A DNA stretch of 64,000 nucleotides from Glaciecola sp. (GCA_018623155.1 JAAZVZ010000004.1:1-64000), one strand, 5' to 3'. Positions 27,714 to 38,823 are shown, counted from the stretch's first letter. Notes: generated from the sequence alone by a model not told the origin. Numbers and translations are program-made.

Positions 27714-28409
27714 ATGTCATTAGAATCTTATCAGGCTATTTATGCCAGAGCACTAAAGCGCAAACGCAGTGAGGCAATCTTAGAGAGTTTGCTCAATGAG
27801 CCATTGCATGTGCGTCAAATCGCCGAGATTGGTGACGATCGCTTCTTAGCTGAGTTTACCAAAAAGGTATTTCAATCAGGTTTTGTTTGGCGCGTCGTAC
27901 GCAACAAATGGCCCGATTTTGAAGAGGTATTTTGGGGATTTGATATCGAGAAAATTTTGATGATGCCAGAGGATATGCTTGAGAAAAAAGCCACAGACCC
28001 AAGAATCATCCGAAATTACAGTAAAGTCAAAACCATTAAAGAAAATGCGTTGATGATCCACGATATTGCAGAGGAATACGGTAGTTTTGGCGAATTTGTT
28101 GCCCAATGGCCAGGAGATAATATTGTGGGGCTATGGGATTATTTAAAGAAAAATGGCAAACGTCTAGGGGGTAACACTGGCCCTTATGCGTTACGTTTTT
28201 TGGGCGTAGATACGTTCTTACTGTCCAAAGATGTGGAAGATTACTTCTTTCAACATGCCATTATTACAGGGTCTGCGCGGTCTAAACGCAGCTTAACTGC
28301 CATCCAAGATGCCTTTTTAACCTGGCAACAACAATCGGGACGCTCCTTAACCGAATTAAGTCAACTGGTTGCGTACAGTTCCGGTGATAATTATGTGGGT
28401 GTGCAATAA
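27714..28409 (+). CDS. Divergent Tag-family DNA-3-methyladenine glycosylase I-like protein
   Basis: A 231-residue helical protein in the Tag/AlkA helix-hairpin-helix superfamily, Tag branch. Alignable segments are KVFQSGFVWRVVRNKWPDF (compare E. coli Tag QQAGLSWITVLKKRENY) and DPRIIRNYSKVKTIKENA (compare DAGIIRHRGKIQAIIGNA). It differs at key points: there is no cysteine anywhere, so the Cys4/His17/His175/Cys179 zinc site of Tag is absent, and the residue aligned with Glu38, which contacts 3-methyladenine, is Lys51. Trp59 matches Trp46. A role in base-excision repair is inferred from the fold; the base it removes is uncertain. It starts just after the prlC terminator and ends 52 bases before ubiE. 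Confidence 0.72.
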   Translation: MSLESYQAIYARALKRKRSEAILESLLNEPLHVRQIAEIGDDRFLAEFTKKVFQSGFVWRVVRNKWPDFEEVFWGFDIEKILMMPEDMLEKKATDPRIIRNYSKVKTIKENALMIHDIAEEYGSFGEFVAQWPGDNIVGLWDYLKKNGKRLGGNTGPYALRFLGVDTFLLSKDVEDYFFQHAIITGSARSKRSLTAIQDAFLTWQQQSGRSLTELSQLVAYSSGDNYVGVQ

Positions 28410-28461
28410 CCTGCTTTTTGGTACAATTAAGCATTACCATATTCATACATAAGGAATTGCC

Positions 28462-29238
28462 ATGAGCCAAGATACCACTTCAAACTCCGACGTGACAGAC
28501 GGTAAAACTCATTTTGGTTTTCAAACGGTTGCGGCTGAGCAAAAAGAAGCAATGGTGGCTAAAGTATTCGACAGTGTTGCGGCTAAATACGACATCATGA
28601 ACGATGTCATGTCATTGGGCATTCATCGTTTGTGGAAACGTTACACCATTGATATGGCTGGCGCACGCAAAGGTATGCAAGTCCTTGACCTAGCAGGTGG
28701 TACCGGGGACTTGACGGCAAAGTTTTCTCGTATTGTTGGGCCGACAGGCAAGGTTGTGTTATCTGATATTAATCCTTCGATGCTTGAAGTAGGTAAGGAT
28801 AAGCTTCGCGACCAAGGCTTGGTTCAAAATATTGAATATGTAGAAGCGAATGCTGAGGACTTACCCTTTGCTGATGACCAGTTTGATATTGTGACGATGG
28901 CATTTGGGTTACGCAATGTCACAAATAAGGATAATGCTCTGGCATCTATTTATCGAGTATTAAAGCCTGGCGGTCGTTTATTGGTCTTAGAGTTTTCCAA
29001 ACCAATTCACTCGGGCTTGGCCAAAGTATACGATGCATATTCTTTTCATTTATTACCCAAAATGGGCGAACTCGTTGCTAATGATGCTGAGAGTTATCAA
29101 TATCTCGCAGAATCCATTAGGATGCACCCAGATCAAGAGACTCTTGCACAAATGATGCGAGAGGCAGGCTTTGATAGTGTCGATTACACAAACTTAAGTG
29201 GTGGTATTGTCGCTTTGCATAAAGGGTTTAAGTTTTAA
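28462..29238 (+). CDS. ubiE: Ubiquinone/menaquinone biosynthesis C-methyltransferase UbiE
   Basis: SAM-dependent C-methyltransferase for ubiquinone (and demethylmenaquinone) synthesis. The 258 residues have [25 protein letters not shown] near residue 38, SAM motif [16 protein letters not shown] near residue 74, [25 protein letters not shown] near residue 131, and [15 protein letters not shown] near residue 170. This matches E. coli UbiE (251). An AAGGA lies just upstream of the ATG. First gene of the ubiE-ubiJ-ubiB operon; its stop overlaps the ubiJ start by one base. Confidence 0.97.
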   Translation: MSQDTTSNSDVTDGKTHFGFQTVAAEQKEAMVAKVFDSVAAKYDIMNDVMSLGIHRLWKRYTIDMAGARKGMQVLDLAGGTGDLTAKFSRIVGPTGKVVLSDINPSMLEVGKDKLRDQGLVQNIEYVEANAEDLPFADDQFDIVTMAFGLRNVTNKDNALASIYRVLKPGGRLLVLEFSKPIHSGLAKVYDAYSFHLLPKMGELVANDAESYQYLAESIRMHPDQETLAQMMREAGFDSVDYTNLSGGIVALHKGFKF

Positions 29239-29873
29239 TGCTATGGCGCCAATGCTTAGCTGAATGTTTGAGTTTGGGGACCAATCACGTACTCAACCTC
29301 GAGCCTGAACAACGGATCGCATTTTCAGCATTGTCGGGTACTTCGCTACAAGTTGTCTTGTTACCTGTTGAGTTTCCAATCGCCTTGTATTTTAGCGATA
29401 AAGCTATCGATATTCAGTTACCTCCTGAGCCACTAGTCGATGATGCCGTGGATTGCACCGTCAAGGTCGCTTTAAGTGCCTTAGATAAAATTCGCGACAC
29501 CAGTCAACTTACCGCCCTGATCAAAGCAGATAAGCTCGATATTCAAGGCGACTTAAGTGTATTACAAAAACTCAGTTCAGCAATGCAACAGGTATCCTTC
29601 AGTTGGGAAAGCCTGTTAATACCATTATTAGGTGAGTCATTTACGGCGCAATTACTCAACTTTCACGAAGCGCGATTTGCAGAGTTTAAACAGAGTGTTG
29701 AAGCTGTTCAAATAACCCTGGCCGAAGGCCTTGTCGAAGAAAAAAAACTGATTGCCCCAGCTATATTTGTTGCAGATTATTGCGATGAGGTGAGTCAATT
29801 ACGAGTCGATACAGATCGTTTCCAAGCGAGATTGAAACGATTTGAACAACAACGAGAAACCAATGGCGAGTAA
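29238..29873 (+). CDS. ubiJ: Ubiquinone biosynthesis accessory factor UbiJ
   Basis: SCP2-domain protein that binds the lipid intermediates and helps assemble the soluble ubiquinone-synthesis complex. The 211 residues contain an N-terminal lipid-binding SCP2-like half ([25 protein letters not shown], then the helix-rich [25 protein letters not shown] where a hydrophilic SCP2 strand ends) and a C-terminal coiled helix ([23 protein letters not shown]). Sequence is poorly conserved in this family, so the position between ubiE and ubiB carries much of the identification. It overlaps ubiE by one base and ubiB by 11. Confidence 0.88.
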   Translation: MLWRQCLAECLSLGTNHVLNLEPEQRIAFSALSGTSLQVVLLPVEFPIALYFSDKAIDIQLPPEPLVDDAVDCTVKVALSALDKIRDTSQLTALIKADKLDIQGDLSVLQKLSSAMQQVSFSWESLLIPLLGESFTAQLLNFHEARFAEFKQSVEAVQITLAEGLVEEKKLIAPAIFVADYCDEVSQLRVDTDRFQARLKRFEQQRETNGE

Positions 29874-31506
29874 ACGTTTTTATCAGATCACAAAAGTGAT
29901 TTTGCAGTATGGTTTGGATGATTTAATTCCTGCTGGTTGGATCCCTTGGTATGCCAAAGTCGGCCGATATAGTTTCTTTTGGTTACGCAATCGACATAAG
30001 AATCGTACTCGTGGGGAACGTTTGCGTCTCGCGCTTGAATCGCTTGGCCCGGTTTTTATCAAGTTCGGTCAAATGTTGTCGACCAGACGAGATCTGATCC
30101 CTTTAGACATCGCCGATGAGTTGGCGATTTTACAAGATAACGTGTTGCCTTTTGACGGTCAAATTGCTTTGCAATCAGTATTAAAGGAACTCAAATTAAA
30201 GAGTGTAGATGAGTTATTCAGTGACTTTTCAATTGAACCAATGGCGTCTGCATCTATCGCTCAGGTTCACGGTGCCAAACTCAAACAGTGTGGTACTGAT
30301 GTCGTAGTTAAGGTTATTCGACCTAATATCGCTCCAATCATCGAATCGGATGTGGAATTACTGCGAGTCATTGCCGCTGTGGTACAAAAATGGTTGCCAG
30401 ATGGAAGGCGTATGCGTCCAGTCGAAGTGGTAGAAGAGTATCAAAAAACGATTTTTGATGAGCTTGATTTGGTGCGTGAAGCCACCAATGGCATGCACAT
30501 CAAACATAACTTCAAAGACTCTAGAGCGTTATATGTTCCCTACTTTTATACTGATTATTGCACGCAAAACGTCATCGTAATGGAGCGTATCTACGGCACT
30601 CCGGTTGCCGATGTTGATTCACTTTTGGAACGGGGGGTCAATATGAAACTCCTAGCCGAGAGAGGGGTGGAGGTGTTCTTTACTCAAGTTTTCCGCGACA
30701 GTTTCTTTCACGCAGATATGCATCCTGGCAATATTTTCGTTGGGCTAGATCGCCCACATGATCCTTATTATATAGGGATTGATTATGGTATTGTTGGTAC
30801 CTTAAACGCTCAAGATAAACATTATCTGGCGGCCAATTTCATTGCTTTTTTTAATCGTGATTATCGCAAAGTCGCCGAATTACATGTGGATTCTGGGTGG
30901 GTGCCTTCGGATACCAATGTCGATGATTTAGAGGTGGCCATCCGTGCAGTGTGTGACCCTATTTTCCAAAAGCCATTGAACGAAATCTCATTTGGTCACG
31001 TTCTGTTGCAACTGTTTAACACTGCTCGTCGCTTCAATATGCAGGTACAACCGCAACTAGTGTTGCTGCAAAAAACGTTATTGTATGTCGAAGGGCTTGG
31101 GCGACAGCTATATCCACAGCTTGACCTGTGGGCAACGGCAAAACCGTTTTTAGAAAATTGGATGAACGAGCAAATAGGGTTTAAGGCCTTTTTTACGAAA
31201 GTTCAGCAAAATGCTCCGTATTGGATTGAAAAATTCCCCACCATGCCGGACTTGTTTTTCAATACTTTGCAGCAACTCAAAGGTTTACCTGAGCGTGAGG
31301 AAAAACTGTTTCTAAAACAGCGTCGGCAACAACGTGAATATCAAAAATCGACACTTTATGGCATGCTAGGTTCAACGTCTTTTGTCTTAGCATTATTGTT
31401 GTTCATCAATGATGAGGCTTGGTATTACGATGCCAGTGCGGTCGTGATCGGTGTCATGTTTTGGTTGAAAGCAGCCGTTAAAACCCGTTTCTTAGACGAT
31501 GAGTAA
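29863..31506 (+). CDS. ubiB: Ubiquinone biosynthesis atypical kinase/ATPase UbiB
   Basis: Membrane-anchored member of the ABC1/ADCK/UbiB family needed for ubiquinone synthesis. The 547 residues include the KxGQ motif in [16 protein letters not shown], the Ala-rich nucleotide loop [33 protein letters not shown], the catalytic-like [12 protein letters not shown] and [10 protein letters not shown] segments, and two C-terminal membrane helices ([19 protein letters not shown] and [13 protein letters not shown]). I use the ATG at 29863 (MASKRFYQ) rather than an upstream TTG, giving the usual family length (E. coli 546). Last gene of the ubiEJB run. Confidence 0.96.
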   Translation: MASKRFYQITKVILQYGLDDLIPAGWIPWYAKVGRYSFFWLRNRHKNRTRGERLRLALESLGPVFIKFGQMLSTRRDLIPLDIADELAILQDNVLPFDGQIALQSVLKELKLKSVDELFSDFSIEPMASASIAQVHGAKLKQCGTDVVVKVIRPNIAPIIESDVELLRVIAAVVQKWLPDGRRMRPVEVVEEYQKTIFDELDLVREATNGMHIKHNFKDSRALYVPYFYTDYCTQNVIVMERIYGTPVADVDSLLERGVNMKLLAERGVEVFFTQVFRDSFFHADMHPGNIFVGLDRPHDPYYIGIDYGIVGTLNAQDKHYLAANFIAFFNRDYRKVAELHVDSGWVPSDTNVDDLEVAIRAVCDPIFQKPLNEISFGHVLLQLFNTARRFNMQVQPQLVLLQKTLLYVEGLGRQLYPQLDLWATAKPFLENWMNEQIGFKAFFTKVQQNAPYWIEKFPTMPDLFFNTLQQLKGLPEREEKLFLKQRRQQREYQKSTLYGMLGSTSFVLALLLFINDEAWYYDASAVVIGVMFWLKAAVKTRFLDDE

Positions 31507-31519
31507 TCAGCAATAACAA

Positions 31520-32542
31520 TCAAAATTGAAAATTAGCATTGTTGCCGAAAAACCCTTCAAAACGCAGTGCTAAACCGTAAGAGCGACGAAAATCTTCTTT
31601 TTTGAGCCATAGTACAAACGGTTCGATTTCAAAAAATAGCCACGGTCGCAATGGGTTACTGCGCAGCCTCGCACTCAGATAAAGGTGTTCTGTGTGCATG
31701 TTGGGCCGAGAATACCCTTGCGCATAAGCGTTCAAAATAAATGTAGATTGCGTAGATAGACGATAGTAACGCTGCGCTTCAATGTTCCATTTGAAGCGAT
31801 TCGTTTTGTCCTCAAAATACCAGCGGTGACTGAACCGGTCTAGCTTAGTACCAGTGCGTTCAAATAATAATGAGGCACCCGCTTCAGCTCCCCAGCCATC
31901 TCTATTGTAATAATATGCTCGACTTTCATAGAGCAAGTTTAATTTTGCTGAAAAGCGATGATAATCCTGATAGGTGGTGCGAGCAAAAACTTGGTCGCGA
32001 CGACCAAAACCAACCCGATAGCTAATTTTGTTATTTCGCGGGTTAAAAAGCCTTAATGCGAGCGTTGTATTATCTTTTTGTGATTGTAGTTCGCGACTGA
32101 CATTGAGTGCTTCATCAAGGTAATTGTCTTCGTCATCACTTAGTAATATGTCCACTCTGTTCTTCAAAGAAGGTAAACGCAGGCCGATTTTGAATCGGGG
32201 TTCAATATTGCTCCAATCCCCACTTCGCGGTTCCCAGCCTAAGCGAACTTTTCCGTAAGCACCTGCCCCAGAATGGGGTTGTTCGGTGGTGGCAAACCAA
32301 GCGTCAATGGTTTGAGCTTGCAATTGAAACGAGTTGGTTAGGTTCCTTTGCCATTGATCAAACCACTCTTTTTCTATATTTGTTGATGGGGGGGGCGTCT
32401 CAGAGGAACTGACCGTTTGCTCCAATTCAGAAGAGGTGTCATTGGCCCATGCAACGTTAATCGGACTCAGCAACAAATATGTCAGTACACTGGCCCAACA
32501 TAGTTGTCTTGAAGGAATAAGAAGTAATTTGATTTGGTTCAT
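31520..32542 (-). CDS. Predicted outer-membrane beta-barrel protein of unknown function
   Basis: A 340-residue exported protein I cannot name. A signal peptide of about 33 residues ends in INVAWA, followed by a Ser/Thr/Pro/Glu-rich linker and then many short alternating strands rich in aromatic residues (YGKVRLGWEPRS, EPRFKIGLRLPS, ALRLFNPRN, YRVGFGRRDQVFARTTY, SAKLNLLYESRAYYY, LYLSARLRSN, PWLFFEIEPFVLWL). The chain ends FEGFFGNNANFQF, with a C-terminal Phe as required for Bam-dependent insertion. It lies on the opposite strand between ubiB and tatA, genes that are directly adjacent in E. coli. It shares a 109-base divergent promoter region with tatA. No Shine-Dalgarno is evident before the ATG. 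Confidence 0.7.
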   Translation of the reverse strand: MNQIKLLLIPSRQLCWASVLTYLLLSPINVAWANDTSSELEQTVSSSETPPPSTNIEKEWFDQWQRNLTNSFQLQAQTIDAWFATTEQPHSGAGAYGKVRLGWEPRSGDWSNIEPRFKIGLRLPSLKNRVDILLSDDEDNYLDEALNVSRELQSQKDNTTLALRLFNPRNNKISYRVGFGRRDQVFARTTYQDYHRFSAKLNLLYESRAYYYNRDGWGAEAGASLLFERTGTKLDRFSHRWYFEDKTNRFKWNIEAQRYYRLSTQSTFILNAYAQGYSRPNMHTEHLYLSARLRSNPLRPWLFFEIEPFVLWLKKEDFRRSYGLALRFEGFFGNNANFQF

Positions 32543-32614
32543 ATAAATACTATATCAGTCGGAACAATTGAAACATAATGTTTTATTTCACATGAAATCT
32601 ACCGATAACTCACA

Positions 32615-32620
32615 TATAAT
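32615..32620 (+). promoter_or_regulatory. Candidate -10 element of the tatABC promoter
   Basis: A perfect TATAAT at 32615-32620, 31 bases before the tatA ATG. A matching -35 is weak (ATGAAA at 32592-32597, 17-base spacer). Confidence 0.45.
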
Positions 32621-32651
32621 CATAGCAATTCAAAAGTTTAGAGGATCCGGC

Positions 32652-32879
32652 ATGGGCGGAATTAGTATATGGCAGTTACTGATCATCGCATTAATAGTGA
32701 TTTTGTTATTTGGAAGCAAAAAACTGAGAGGTTTAGGCGGTGATCTTGGGGATGCAGTGAAAGGTTTCAAAAAAGCCGTCAATGAAGATAAGGCCGATGC
32801 TGATTTCACTCCAGAACAGTTACAAGCTCAACAAAAACAACAAGCAGAAACCGCTAAGAAATCAGAGCAAAAAGACTAG
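32652..32879 (+). CDS. tatA: Sec-independent translocase subunit TatA
   Basis: Pore/oligomer-forming subunit of the twin-arginine translocase, which exports folded proteins. The 75 residues have the N-terminal membrane helix [17 protein letters not shown], the hinge [12 protein letters not shown], an amphipathic helix [13 protein letters not shown], and a polar Gln/Lys-rich tail. I use the ATG at 32652 with AGAGGA six bases before it; the in-frame upstream reading adds 28 residues foreign to the family. Stop TAG overlaps the tatB start by one base. Confidence 0.96.
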   Translation: MGGISIWQLLIIALIVILLFGSKKLRGLGGDLGDAVKGFKKAVNEDKADADFTPEQLQAQQKQQAETAKKSEQKD

Positions 32880-33211
32880 TGTTTGATATTGGTTTCTGGG
32901 AACTCCTTGTTATTGGTGTAATGGCGCTATTGGTTTTAGGTCCACAACGTCTACCCGGTGCTATTCGCAGTACACTGGGTACTGTGCGCAAGATGAAACA
33001 AGCTGCATCTGGTTTTAAATCAGAAATGGAAGAACAGTTGCGGATCCATGAGTTACACGAAAACTTGCGCAAAGCAGAAGAGCAAGGTCTTGAGAACCTC
33101 GATCCTGAGCTGCAAAAAAGTGTTGATGAACTCAAAGCTGCGGCTCAGTCAGTACAACAACCTTATAAATCCTCATCAACAAAACCTCTAGAGCCCAAGC
33201 AAGATGAATGA
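32879..33211 (+). CDS. tatB: Sec-independent translocase subunit TatB
   Basis: TatB forms the substrate receptor with TatC. The 110 residues have a short membrane helix with the TatB-specific Glu ([21 protein letters not shown]), the amphipathic helix [20 protein letters not shown] and a charged coiled-coil region, then a polar tail. The start is GTG at 32879, sharing its G with the tatA stop TAG. It overlaps tatC by eight bases. Shorter than E. coli TatB (171) through a shorter tail. Confidence 0.95.
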   Translation: MFDIGFWELLVIGVMALLVLGPQRLPGAIRSTLGTVRKMKQAASGFKSEMEEQLRIHELHENLRKAEEQGLENLDPELQKSVDELKAAAQSVQQPYKSSSTKPLEPKQDE

Positions 33212-33947
33212 TAGCAATAACCTCATCGCCCATCTCATCGAGTTACGTGCTCGAATCTTAAAGATGTTGCTTAGTATCTTGATTGTGTTCTTGGCATTAG
33301 CCTATTTTGCTCAAGATATTTATCATTGGTTGGCCAGTCCTTTACTAGCAGTGATGCCAGACGGCACCAATATGATTGCCACAGATGTTGCGTCGCCTTT
33401 CTTTGCACCCTTCAAACTGACGATCGTTGTGAGTTTTTTTATTGCAATCCCTTTCATTTTGTATCAATTATGGGCATTTGTTGCACCTGGGTTATATCGC
33501 AATGAAAAACGACTGGTGGCACCATTGTTGTTTACTTCAACCCTGTTGTTTTATGGTGGGATGGCATTTGCATACTATGTCGTATTTCCACTCGCCTTTG
33601 CCTTTTTTAGTTCAGTTGCACCTGAGGGGGTTGTAATCAGTACGGACATAAGCAGTTATCTTAACTTTGTCCTCAAAATCTTGTTTGCTTTTGCTGTGTC
33701 TTTTGAGATCCCGATTGTCATCGTTGTCATGTTATGGACTGGGGCTACGACCGCAGAAAATCTTAGAGCCAAACGGGCTTACGTCATTGTGGGAGCATTT
33801 GTTATTGGTATGCTAATGACTCCTCCGGATGTTATTTCACAAACATTATTAGCCGTACCTATGTGGTTACTCTATGAATTAGGCATTATTGTTGGTAGCA
33901 TCTACACTCGGAAGTCACCAAGTGCGGATGACGCGCAAGACGCCTAG
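33204..33947 (+). CDS. tatC: Sec-independent translocase subunit TatC
   Basis: Six-helix membrane protein that recognises twin-arginine signal peptides. The 247 residues show [16 protein letters not shown] at the N-terminus (the conserved cytoplasmic Glu/Arg motif), [35 protein letters not shown] near residue 64 (signal-peptide region), FEIPIV and [22 protein letters not shown] near residue 205. Final gene of tatABC; a tatD nuclease gene does not follow as it does in E. coli. Confidence 0.97.
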   Translation: MNDSNNLIAHLIELRARILKMLLSILIVFLALAYFAQDIYHWLASPLLAVMPDGTNMIATDVASPFFAPFKLTIVVSFFIAIPFILYQLWAFVAPGLYRNEKRLVAPLLFTSTLLFYGGMAFAYYVVFPLAFAFFSSVAPEGVVISTDISSYLNFVLKILFAFAVSFEIPIVIVVMLWTGATTAENLRAKRAYVIVGAFVIGMLMTPPDVISQTLLAVPMWLLYELGIIVGSIYTRKSPSADDAQDA

Positions 33948-33999
33948 AATATTACAACAATAACAAATTTTCAGATTAGTAAAACAGAAAGAGCAGCTT

Positions 34000-34560
34000 A
34001 TGTTACGCAAACCTTTTATTCTCGTGGCCATCGCATGGTCAGCAATGGCTTTATCACATTCGGTCTATGCCGACCAATCTGTCGCTGATGCGGTGAAACA
34101 ATGTGCCCAAACTCAAAATAGTCTTCAGCGCTTGGTGTGTTTTGATCGGATCGCATCACGATTACAAGATTATTCTGACGAAGTACTTCCTCAGGCGCGC
34201 GTTGTAACGAGTGCTCCACTCACTTCTGCGTCTTCTCAGCCACGCGTGGCAAAGTCTGTGCCCACAGGTCCGTCGAATGATGTTGATTTGCCATTTGAAC
34301 CAAACAATTCAGTAGAAGATTTTGGTCGCGTTGAGATCATTAAGGATACTTTGTTAGCTTCCGTTGCTGCGATCACTTACGACCGCAATGATTATTTTAC
34401 TGTGACGCTCAACAATGGCCAGATGTGGCGTCAAACGGAGGTGAGCCGTATTAAGATTGATGTGGGTGATCGTATCGAAATTGAAGAGGGTGTTTTTGGT
34501 AGTTTTATTCTCACAGCGGAAGCCTCGAATCGGACGGCTCGAGTTAAGCGAGTAAAATAA
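34000..34560 (+). CDS. Small exported protein with Cys-Cys N-terminal motif
   Basis: A 186-residue protein of unknown function. A signal peptide of about 25 residues ends in SVYADQ. The mature start DAVKQCAQTQNSLQRLVCFD (Cys35 and Cys47) is a C-x11-C arrangement followed by Asp-Arg, resembling the short N-terminal Cys module seen in VasI/TagO-like exported proteins, where the cysteines are disulfide-bonded. A Ser/Pro-rich linker (residues 65-90) leads to a beta-rich C-terminal domain (VAAITYDRNDYFTVTLNNGQMWRQTE, then GDRIEIEEGVFGSFILTAE) with a small SH3-like look. There is no type VI secretion gene nearby. Its stop lies three bases before hemB. Confidence 0.7.
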   Translation: MLRKPFILVAIAWSAMALSHSVYADQSVADAVKQCAQTQNSLQRLVCFDRIASRLQDYSDEVLPQARVVTSAPLTSASSQPRVAKSVPTGPSNDVDLPFEPNNSVEDFGRVEIIKDTLLASVAAITYDRNDYFTVTLNNGQMWRQTEVSRIKIDVGDRIEIEEGVFGSFILTAEASNRTARVKRVK

Positions 34561-35565
<1,005 letters not shown>

Positions 35566-35571
35566 GGTAAT

Positions 35572-37116
35572 CTACACTGATTCGGTTTTTGTTGTTTCGA
35601 TGGCTAAATGCCACTTTGCTTTGTGCTGTAACCAAGCTTCATTTGCAAGCTCAGCTTGCACAAGCTTATTGTTACTTAACCAGGTTTGATCCAGTTTAAT
35701 CGTCCAGTTATCCTCATCTAACAAAAGTTTGATGTTTGCCTCGTTGGGCAAGTTTGGCATGTGGTTGCGTTTAATATGTAAGATAGCGGCGATTCGTAAC
35801 ACGCGGATCATTGCTAATATATCTTTGCTCAAACTCTCAGGGAACCCTTCGCTACAACTAACGGTGATGTCCCCTTTGTGGTTGCCTACAATGGCCGCAA
35901 TGCACTCTTTTTGCAATTTTGTAAATCCTGCTAAATCATGATGCATTAGAATATATTGAGCATGGGCATGCTGGTTCTTGTAGCCGATATGCATGCCTAT
36001 TTCATGTAACATCGCGGCGGTATGTAATAAAGTACGACTATCAAGAGAACATATCTGACTTTGCTCGCAAAACTGTTGATACAGACTGAGGGCGGTATGG
36101 GCCACTTGTTGGGCTTGCAACGGTTGAATGTGGAATTGTTTAATGCAACGCGTAATGGTCTGATTACGTCGGTCATCTAGAGGCTGGTCATCGATCATGC
36201 CATAAATCAAACCTTCGCGAAGAGCGCCACCAGCAAGATTCATTGAATCAATATCAAAGCTTTCAAAAAGGGCGATTAAAATTGCTAATCCACTCGGGAA
36301 AATAGCCTGTCTTGATTCGGCTAGGCCAATAATTTTCAGCTCTTGAAGGTTGTTATAAAGGGTGCATTGTCGACGCAGTTCGTGCAGGTAATTCAAACGA
36401 ATTGCGTCTTTATTACCTTGTTCCTGTAATATTTCAATGATGGCTTGAGGTGTGCCAGATGCCCCTAAACACAAATCCAAATCAAAACATTTGAACGGGG
36501 CAAGGTGAGGTAAAATCATCTTCTTGGCAGACTCAATGGCTTGAGCAAAGGCATCTTCACTGATTGTGCCATTGGGAAAGAACTGCTCGGTAAAGGTTAC
36601 ACAGCCCATGTCAAAGCTGTGAAGGTGTATGGGTATTGCATCACGCCCCAAAACAACTTCCGTACTGGCTCCACCGATATCGATAACGAGGGTATTGCCT
36701 TTTGTCGCCGAGGTAAATGCAACGCCACGGTAGATTTCTTCAGCTTCTTCCAGGCCAGAAATGATTGTGATTTTATGCTCTAAGATCTGTTCTGCTTGCA
36801 GGACAAACTGTTGTGCATTACCGGCTAAACGCAAGGTCGCAGTGGCCACGACTTTGATATTGGATGCAGGAATATCCTTTAAGCGGTCAGCAAACGTATG
36901 CAAACAGTCCCAGCCACGCTGCATTGCGTCTTTAGATAAAATATTATGCGCATCTAACCCCGCTGCAAGCTGTACTTTTTGCTTTACTTTGGACACTACT
37001 TGCACATTGCCATTGACGACATGCACCACGACTAAATGGAAGCTATTCGACCCCATATCAACCGCTGCGAAGTACTCGCCTTGCGGTTGAAGTGTTGTTA
37101 AATCTTGATGTCGCAT
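35572..37116 (-). CDS. gppA: Ppx/GppA-family phosphatase (exopolyphosphatase / pppGpp phosphohydrolase)
   Basis: Actin-like fold phosphatase hydrolysing polyphosphate and/or pppGpp, linking to the stringent response. The 514 residues show AAVDMGSNSFHLVVV near residue 16, TATLRLAGNAQQFVLQAEQ, SGLEEAEEIYRGVAF and VIDIGGASTEVVLG (phosphate-binding loops), and an HD-like C-terminal half (HTAAMLHEIGMHIGYKNQHAHAQYIL). I use the ATG at 37116 (MRHQDLTT); the longer reading would run into rhlB. The rhlB-gppA order is the same as in E. coli, favouring gppA over ppx, but activity cannot be separated by eye. Confidence 0.9.
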   Translation of the reverse strand: MRHQDLTTLQPQGEYFAAVDMGSNSFHLVVVHVVNGNVQVVSKVKQKVQLAAGLDAHNILSKDAMQRGWDCLHTFADRLKDIPASNIKVVATATLRLAGNAQQFVLQAEQILEHKITIISGLEEAEEIYRGVAFTSATKGNTLVIDIGGASTEVVLGRDAIPIHLHSFDMGCVTFTEQFFPNGTISEDAFAQAIESAKKMILPHLAPFKCFDLDLCLGASGTPQAIIEILQEQGNKDAIRLNYLHELRRQCTLYNNLQELKIIGLAESRQAIFPSGLAILIALFESFDIDSMNLAGGALREGLIYGMIDDQPLDDRRNQTITRCIKQFHIQPLQAQQVAHTALSLYQQFCEQSQICSLDSRTLLHTAAMLHEIGMHIGYKNQHAHAQYILMHHDLAGFTKLQKECIAAIVGNHKGDITVSCSEGFPESLSKDILAMIRVLRIAAILHIKRNHMPNLPNEANIKLLLDEDNWTIKLDQTWLSNNKLVQAELANEAWLQHKAKWHLAIETTKTESV

Positions 37117-37141
37117 AATCTTTTTATTTGTTTTTTTAGGA

Positions 37142-38383
37142 TTATCTTTTAGGTCTAGGCTTGCTGCGCTGATTGGGTTTCCCATGACGTTTCCTTGTCG
37201 TTGGTTTAGGTACCTTTATATCCGTTAATAACAGCTCAGAATCATATTCACTGACTGGTATTTGATGCTCAATATACTCCTCAATAGCGGGTAAATTCAA
37301 GGCGTATTTTTCACACGCAAAACTGATGGCGTGGCCAGTTTCTCCGGCACGGCCAGTTCGACCAATGCGATGTACATAATCTTCAGCATCATCTGGTAAA
37401 TCATAATTAAAAACATGTGAGACTTTGTCAATGTGCAGACCACGAGCTGCTACATCGGTCGCCACCAAAAAATCTAAATGGCCTTGAGTAAACTGTTGCA
37501 GTATTTGTAGACGTTTTTTCTGTGGCACATCACCACTGAGCAAGCCCACTCTATGTCCATCGGCATTGAGCCAAGCTGTCACGTTCTCACATTCGTGTTT
37601 CGTATTGGCAAAGACAACTGCACGATCGGGCCATTCATCTTCGATCAAAGTCAAAAGCAAACGCATCTTATCTTGTCCTGAGGGATAGAATAATTCTTCT
37701 TGAATACGTTCACCGGTTTTTTGTTCTGGCGCAACTTCGACATGAGTGGGGGTATTCATATGTTCATAAGCGAGTTCCTGAACACGAAAGCTTAAAGTGG
37801 CTGAAAATAGCATACTCAATCGTTCCGTCGGTTTTGGCATGCGACGGAATAGATAGCGGATGTCTTTAATAAATCCTAAATCAAACATGCGATCCGCTTC
37901 GTCAAGTACGGCTACTTCGATTTGTTCTAAACTGAATGCACCCTGCTTGTAGAAGTCTATGATTCGCCCCGTCGTACCAATAATGATATCCACACCATTT
38001 TGTAATTGCTGGCGTTGATTTTCATAGCCTTCGCCACCATATATCAAACCACATGTAAGGTTAGTCTCTTCGCTGAGTAATTTAGCGTCGTTGTGTATCT
38101 GCACAGCCAATTCTCGGGTTGGCGCCATGATAATGGCTCGAGGCTTGCCATGGTTTGTTTCTTTTTCGAGCAACTTATGGTACGTAGCGACTAGGAATGC
38201 AATGGTCTTACCCGTACCAGTCTGAGCTTGTCCTGCGACGTCATTGCTTGATAATAAAGGTGGCAGTGCCATTGCTTGGATCGGCGTGCAGTGTTCAAAA
38301 TTTGCTTTATTTAAAGCAGTTTGTACCTTAATATTGATCGGTAAATCTTGAAATCGAGTATCTGTTAAGTGAGTTTTCTGCAT
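37142..38383 (-). CDS. rhlB: ATP-dependent RNA helicase RhlB
   Basis: DEAD-box helicase that unwinds structured RNA in the degradosome. The 413 residues have the Q motif region [16 protein letters not shown], motif I AQTGTGKT (residues 53-60), DEAD in [16 protein letters not shown] in [14 protein letters not shown], motif [17 protein letters not shown] and [13 protein letters not shown], and a basic C-terminal tail ([17 protein letters not shown]). Divergent from trxA, the same rhlB/trxA-rho configuration as E. coli. gppA follows on the same strand. Confidence 0.96.
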   Translation of the reverse strand: MQKTHLTDTRFQDLPINIKVQTALNKANFEHCTPIQAMALPPLLSSNDVAGQAQTGTGKTIAFLVATYHKLLEKETNHGKPRAIIMAPTRELAVQIHNDAKLLSEETNLTCGLIYGGEGYENQRQQLQNGVDIIIGTTGRIIDFYKQGAFSLEQIEVAVLDEADRMFDLGFIKDIRYLFRRMPKPTERLSMLFSATLSFRVQELAYEHMNTPTHVEVAPEQKTGERIQEELFYPSGQDKMRLLLTLIEDEWPDRAVVFANTKHECENVTAWLNADGHRVGLLSGDVPQKKRLQILQQFTQGHLDFLVATDVAARGLHIDKVSHVFNYDLPDDAEDYVHRIGRTGRAGETGHAISFACEKYALNLPAIEEYIEHQIPVSEYDSELLLTDIKVPKPTTRKRHGKPNQRSKPRPKR

Positions 38384-38472
38384 AATTTATTATGTTTTTG
38401 ACCTTGCATTATAATCAGATTCTTATAAAACTATGGTGAACAATTTACGGTTCATCTACATTGGAGAAAAGA

Positions 38473-38799
38473 ATGAGCGACAAAATTATCACATTGTCTG
38501 ATGATAAGTTCGAAGCAGATGTTATTAATGCTGAAGGCCCAGTCCTAGTTGATTTTTGGGCTGAATGGTGCGGCCCATGTAAAATGATTGCCCCTATTTT
38601 ATCTGAAATTGCTGAAAGTTACGACGGTAAAGTCACGGTTGCAAAACTCAATGTGGATGAAAACAGCGAAACGCCACCTAAATACGGCATTCGTGGTATC
38701 CCAACGCTGTTGTTGTTCAAAGACGGAAGCGTTGCTGGCACAAAGGTTGGCGCGTTGTCTAAAACTCAATTAGAAGAGTTTCTTGCCGAACACATTTAA
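38473..38799 (+). CDS. trxA: Thioredoxin 1
   Basis: Cytoplasmic dithiol oxidoreductase (reductant for ribonucleotide reductase, methionine sulfoxide reductases and others). The 108 residues contain [14 protein letters not shown] (Cys33/Cys36) and the cis-Pro segment [12 protein letters not shown]. Length as E. coli TrxA (109). I use the ATG at 38473, with GGAG at 38463-38466; the in-frame TTG four codons upstream is not supported. Terminator follows. Confidence 0.98.
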   Translation: MSDKIITLSDDKFEADVINAEGPVLVDFWAEWCGPCKMIAPILSEIAESYDGKVTVAKLNVDENSETPPKYGIRGIPTLLLFKDGSVAGTKVGALSKTQLEEFLAEHI

Positions 38800-38823
38800 G
38801 TGTAAGCACTATATGCTTTTATT

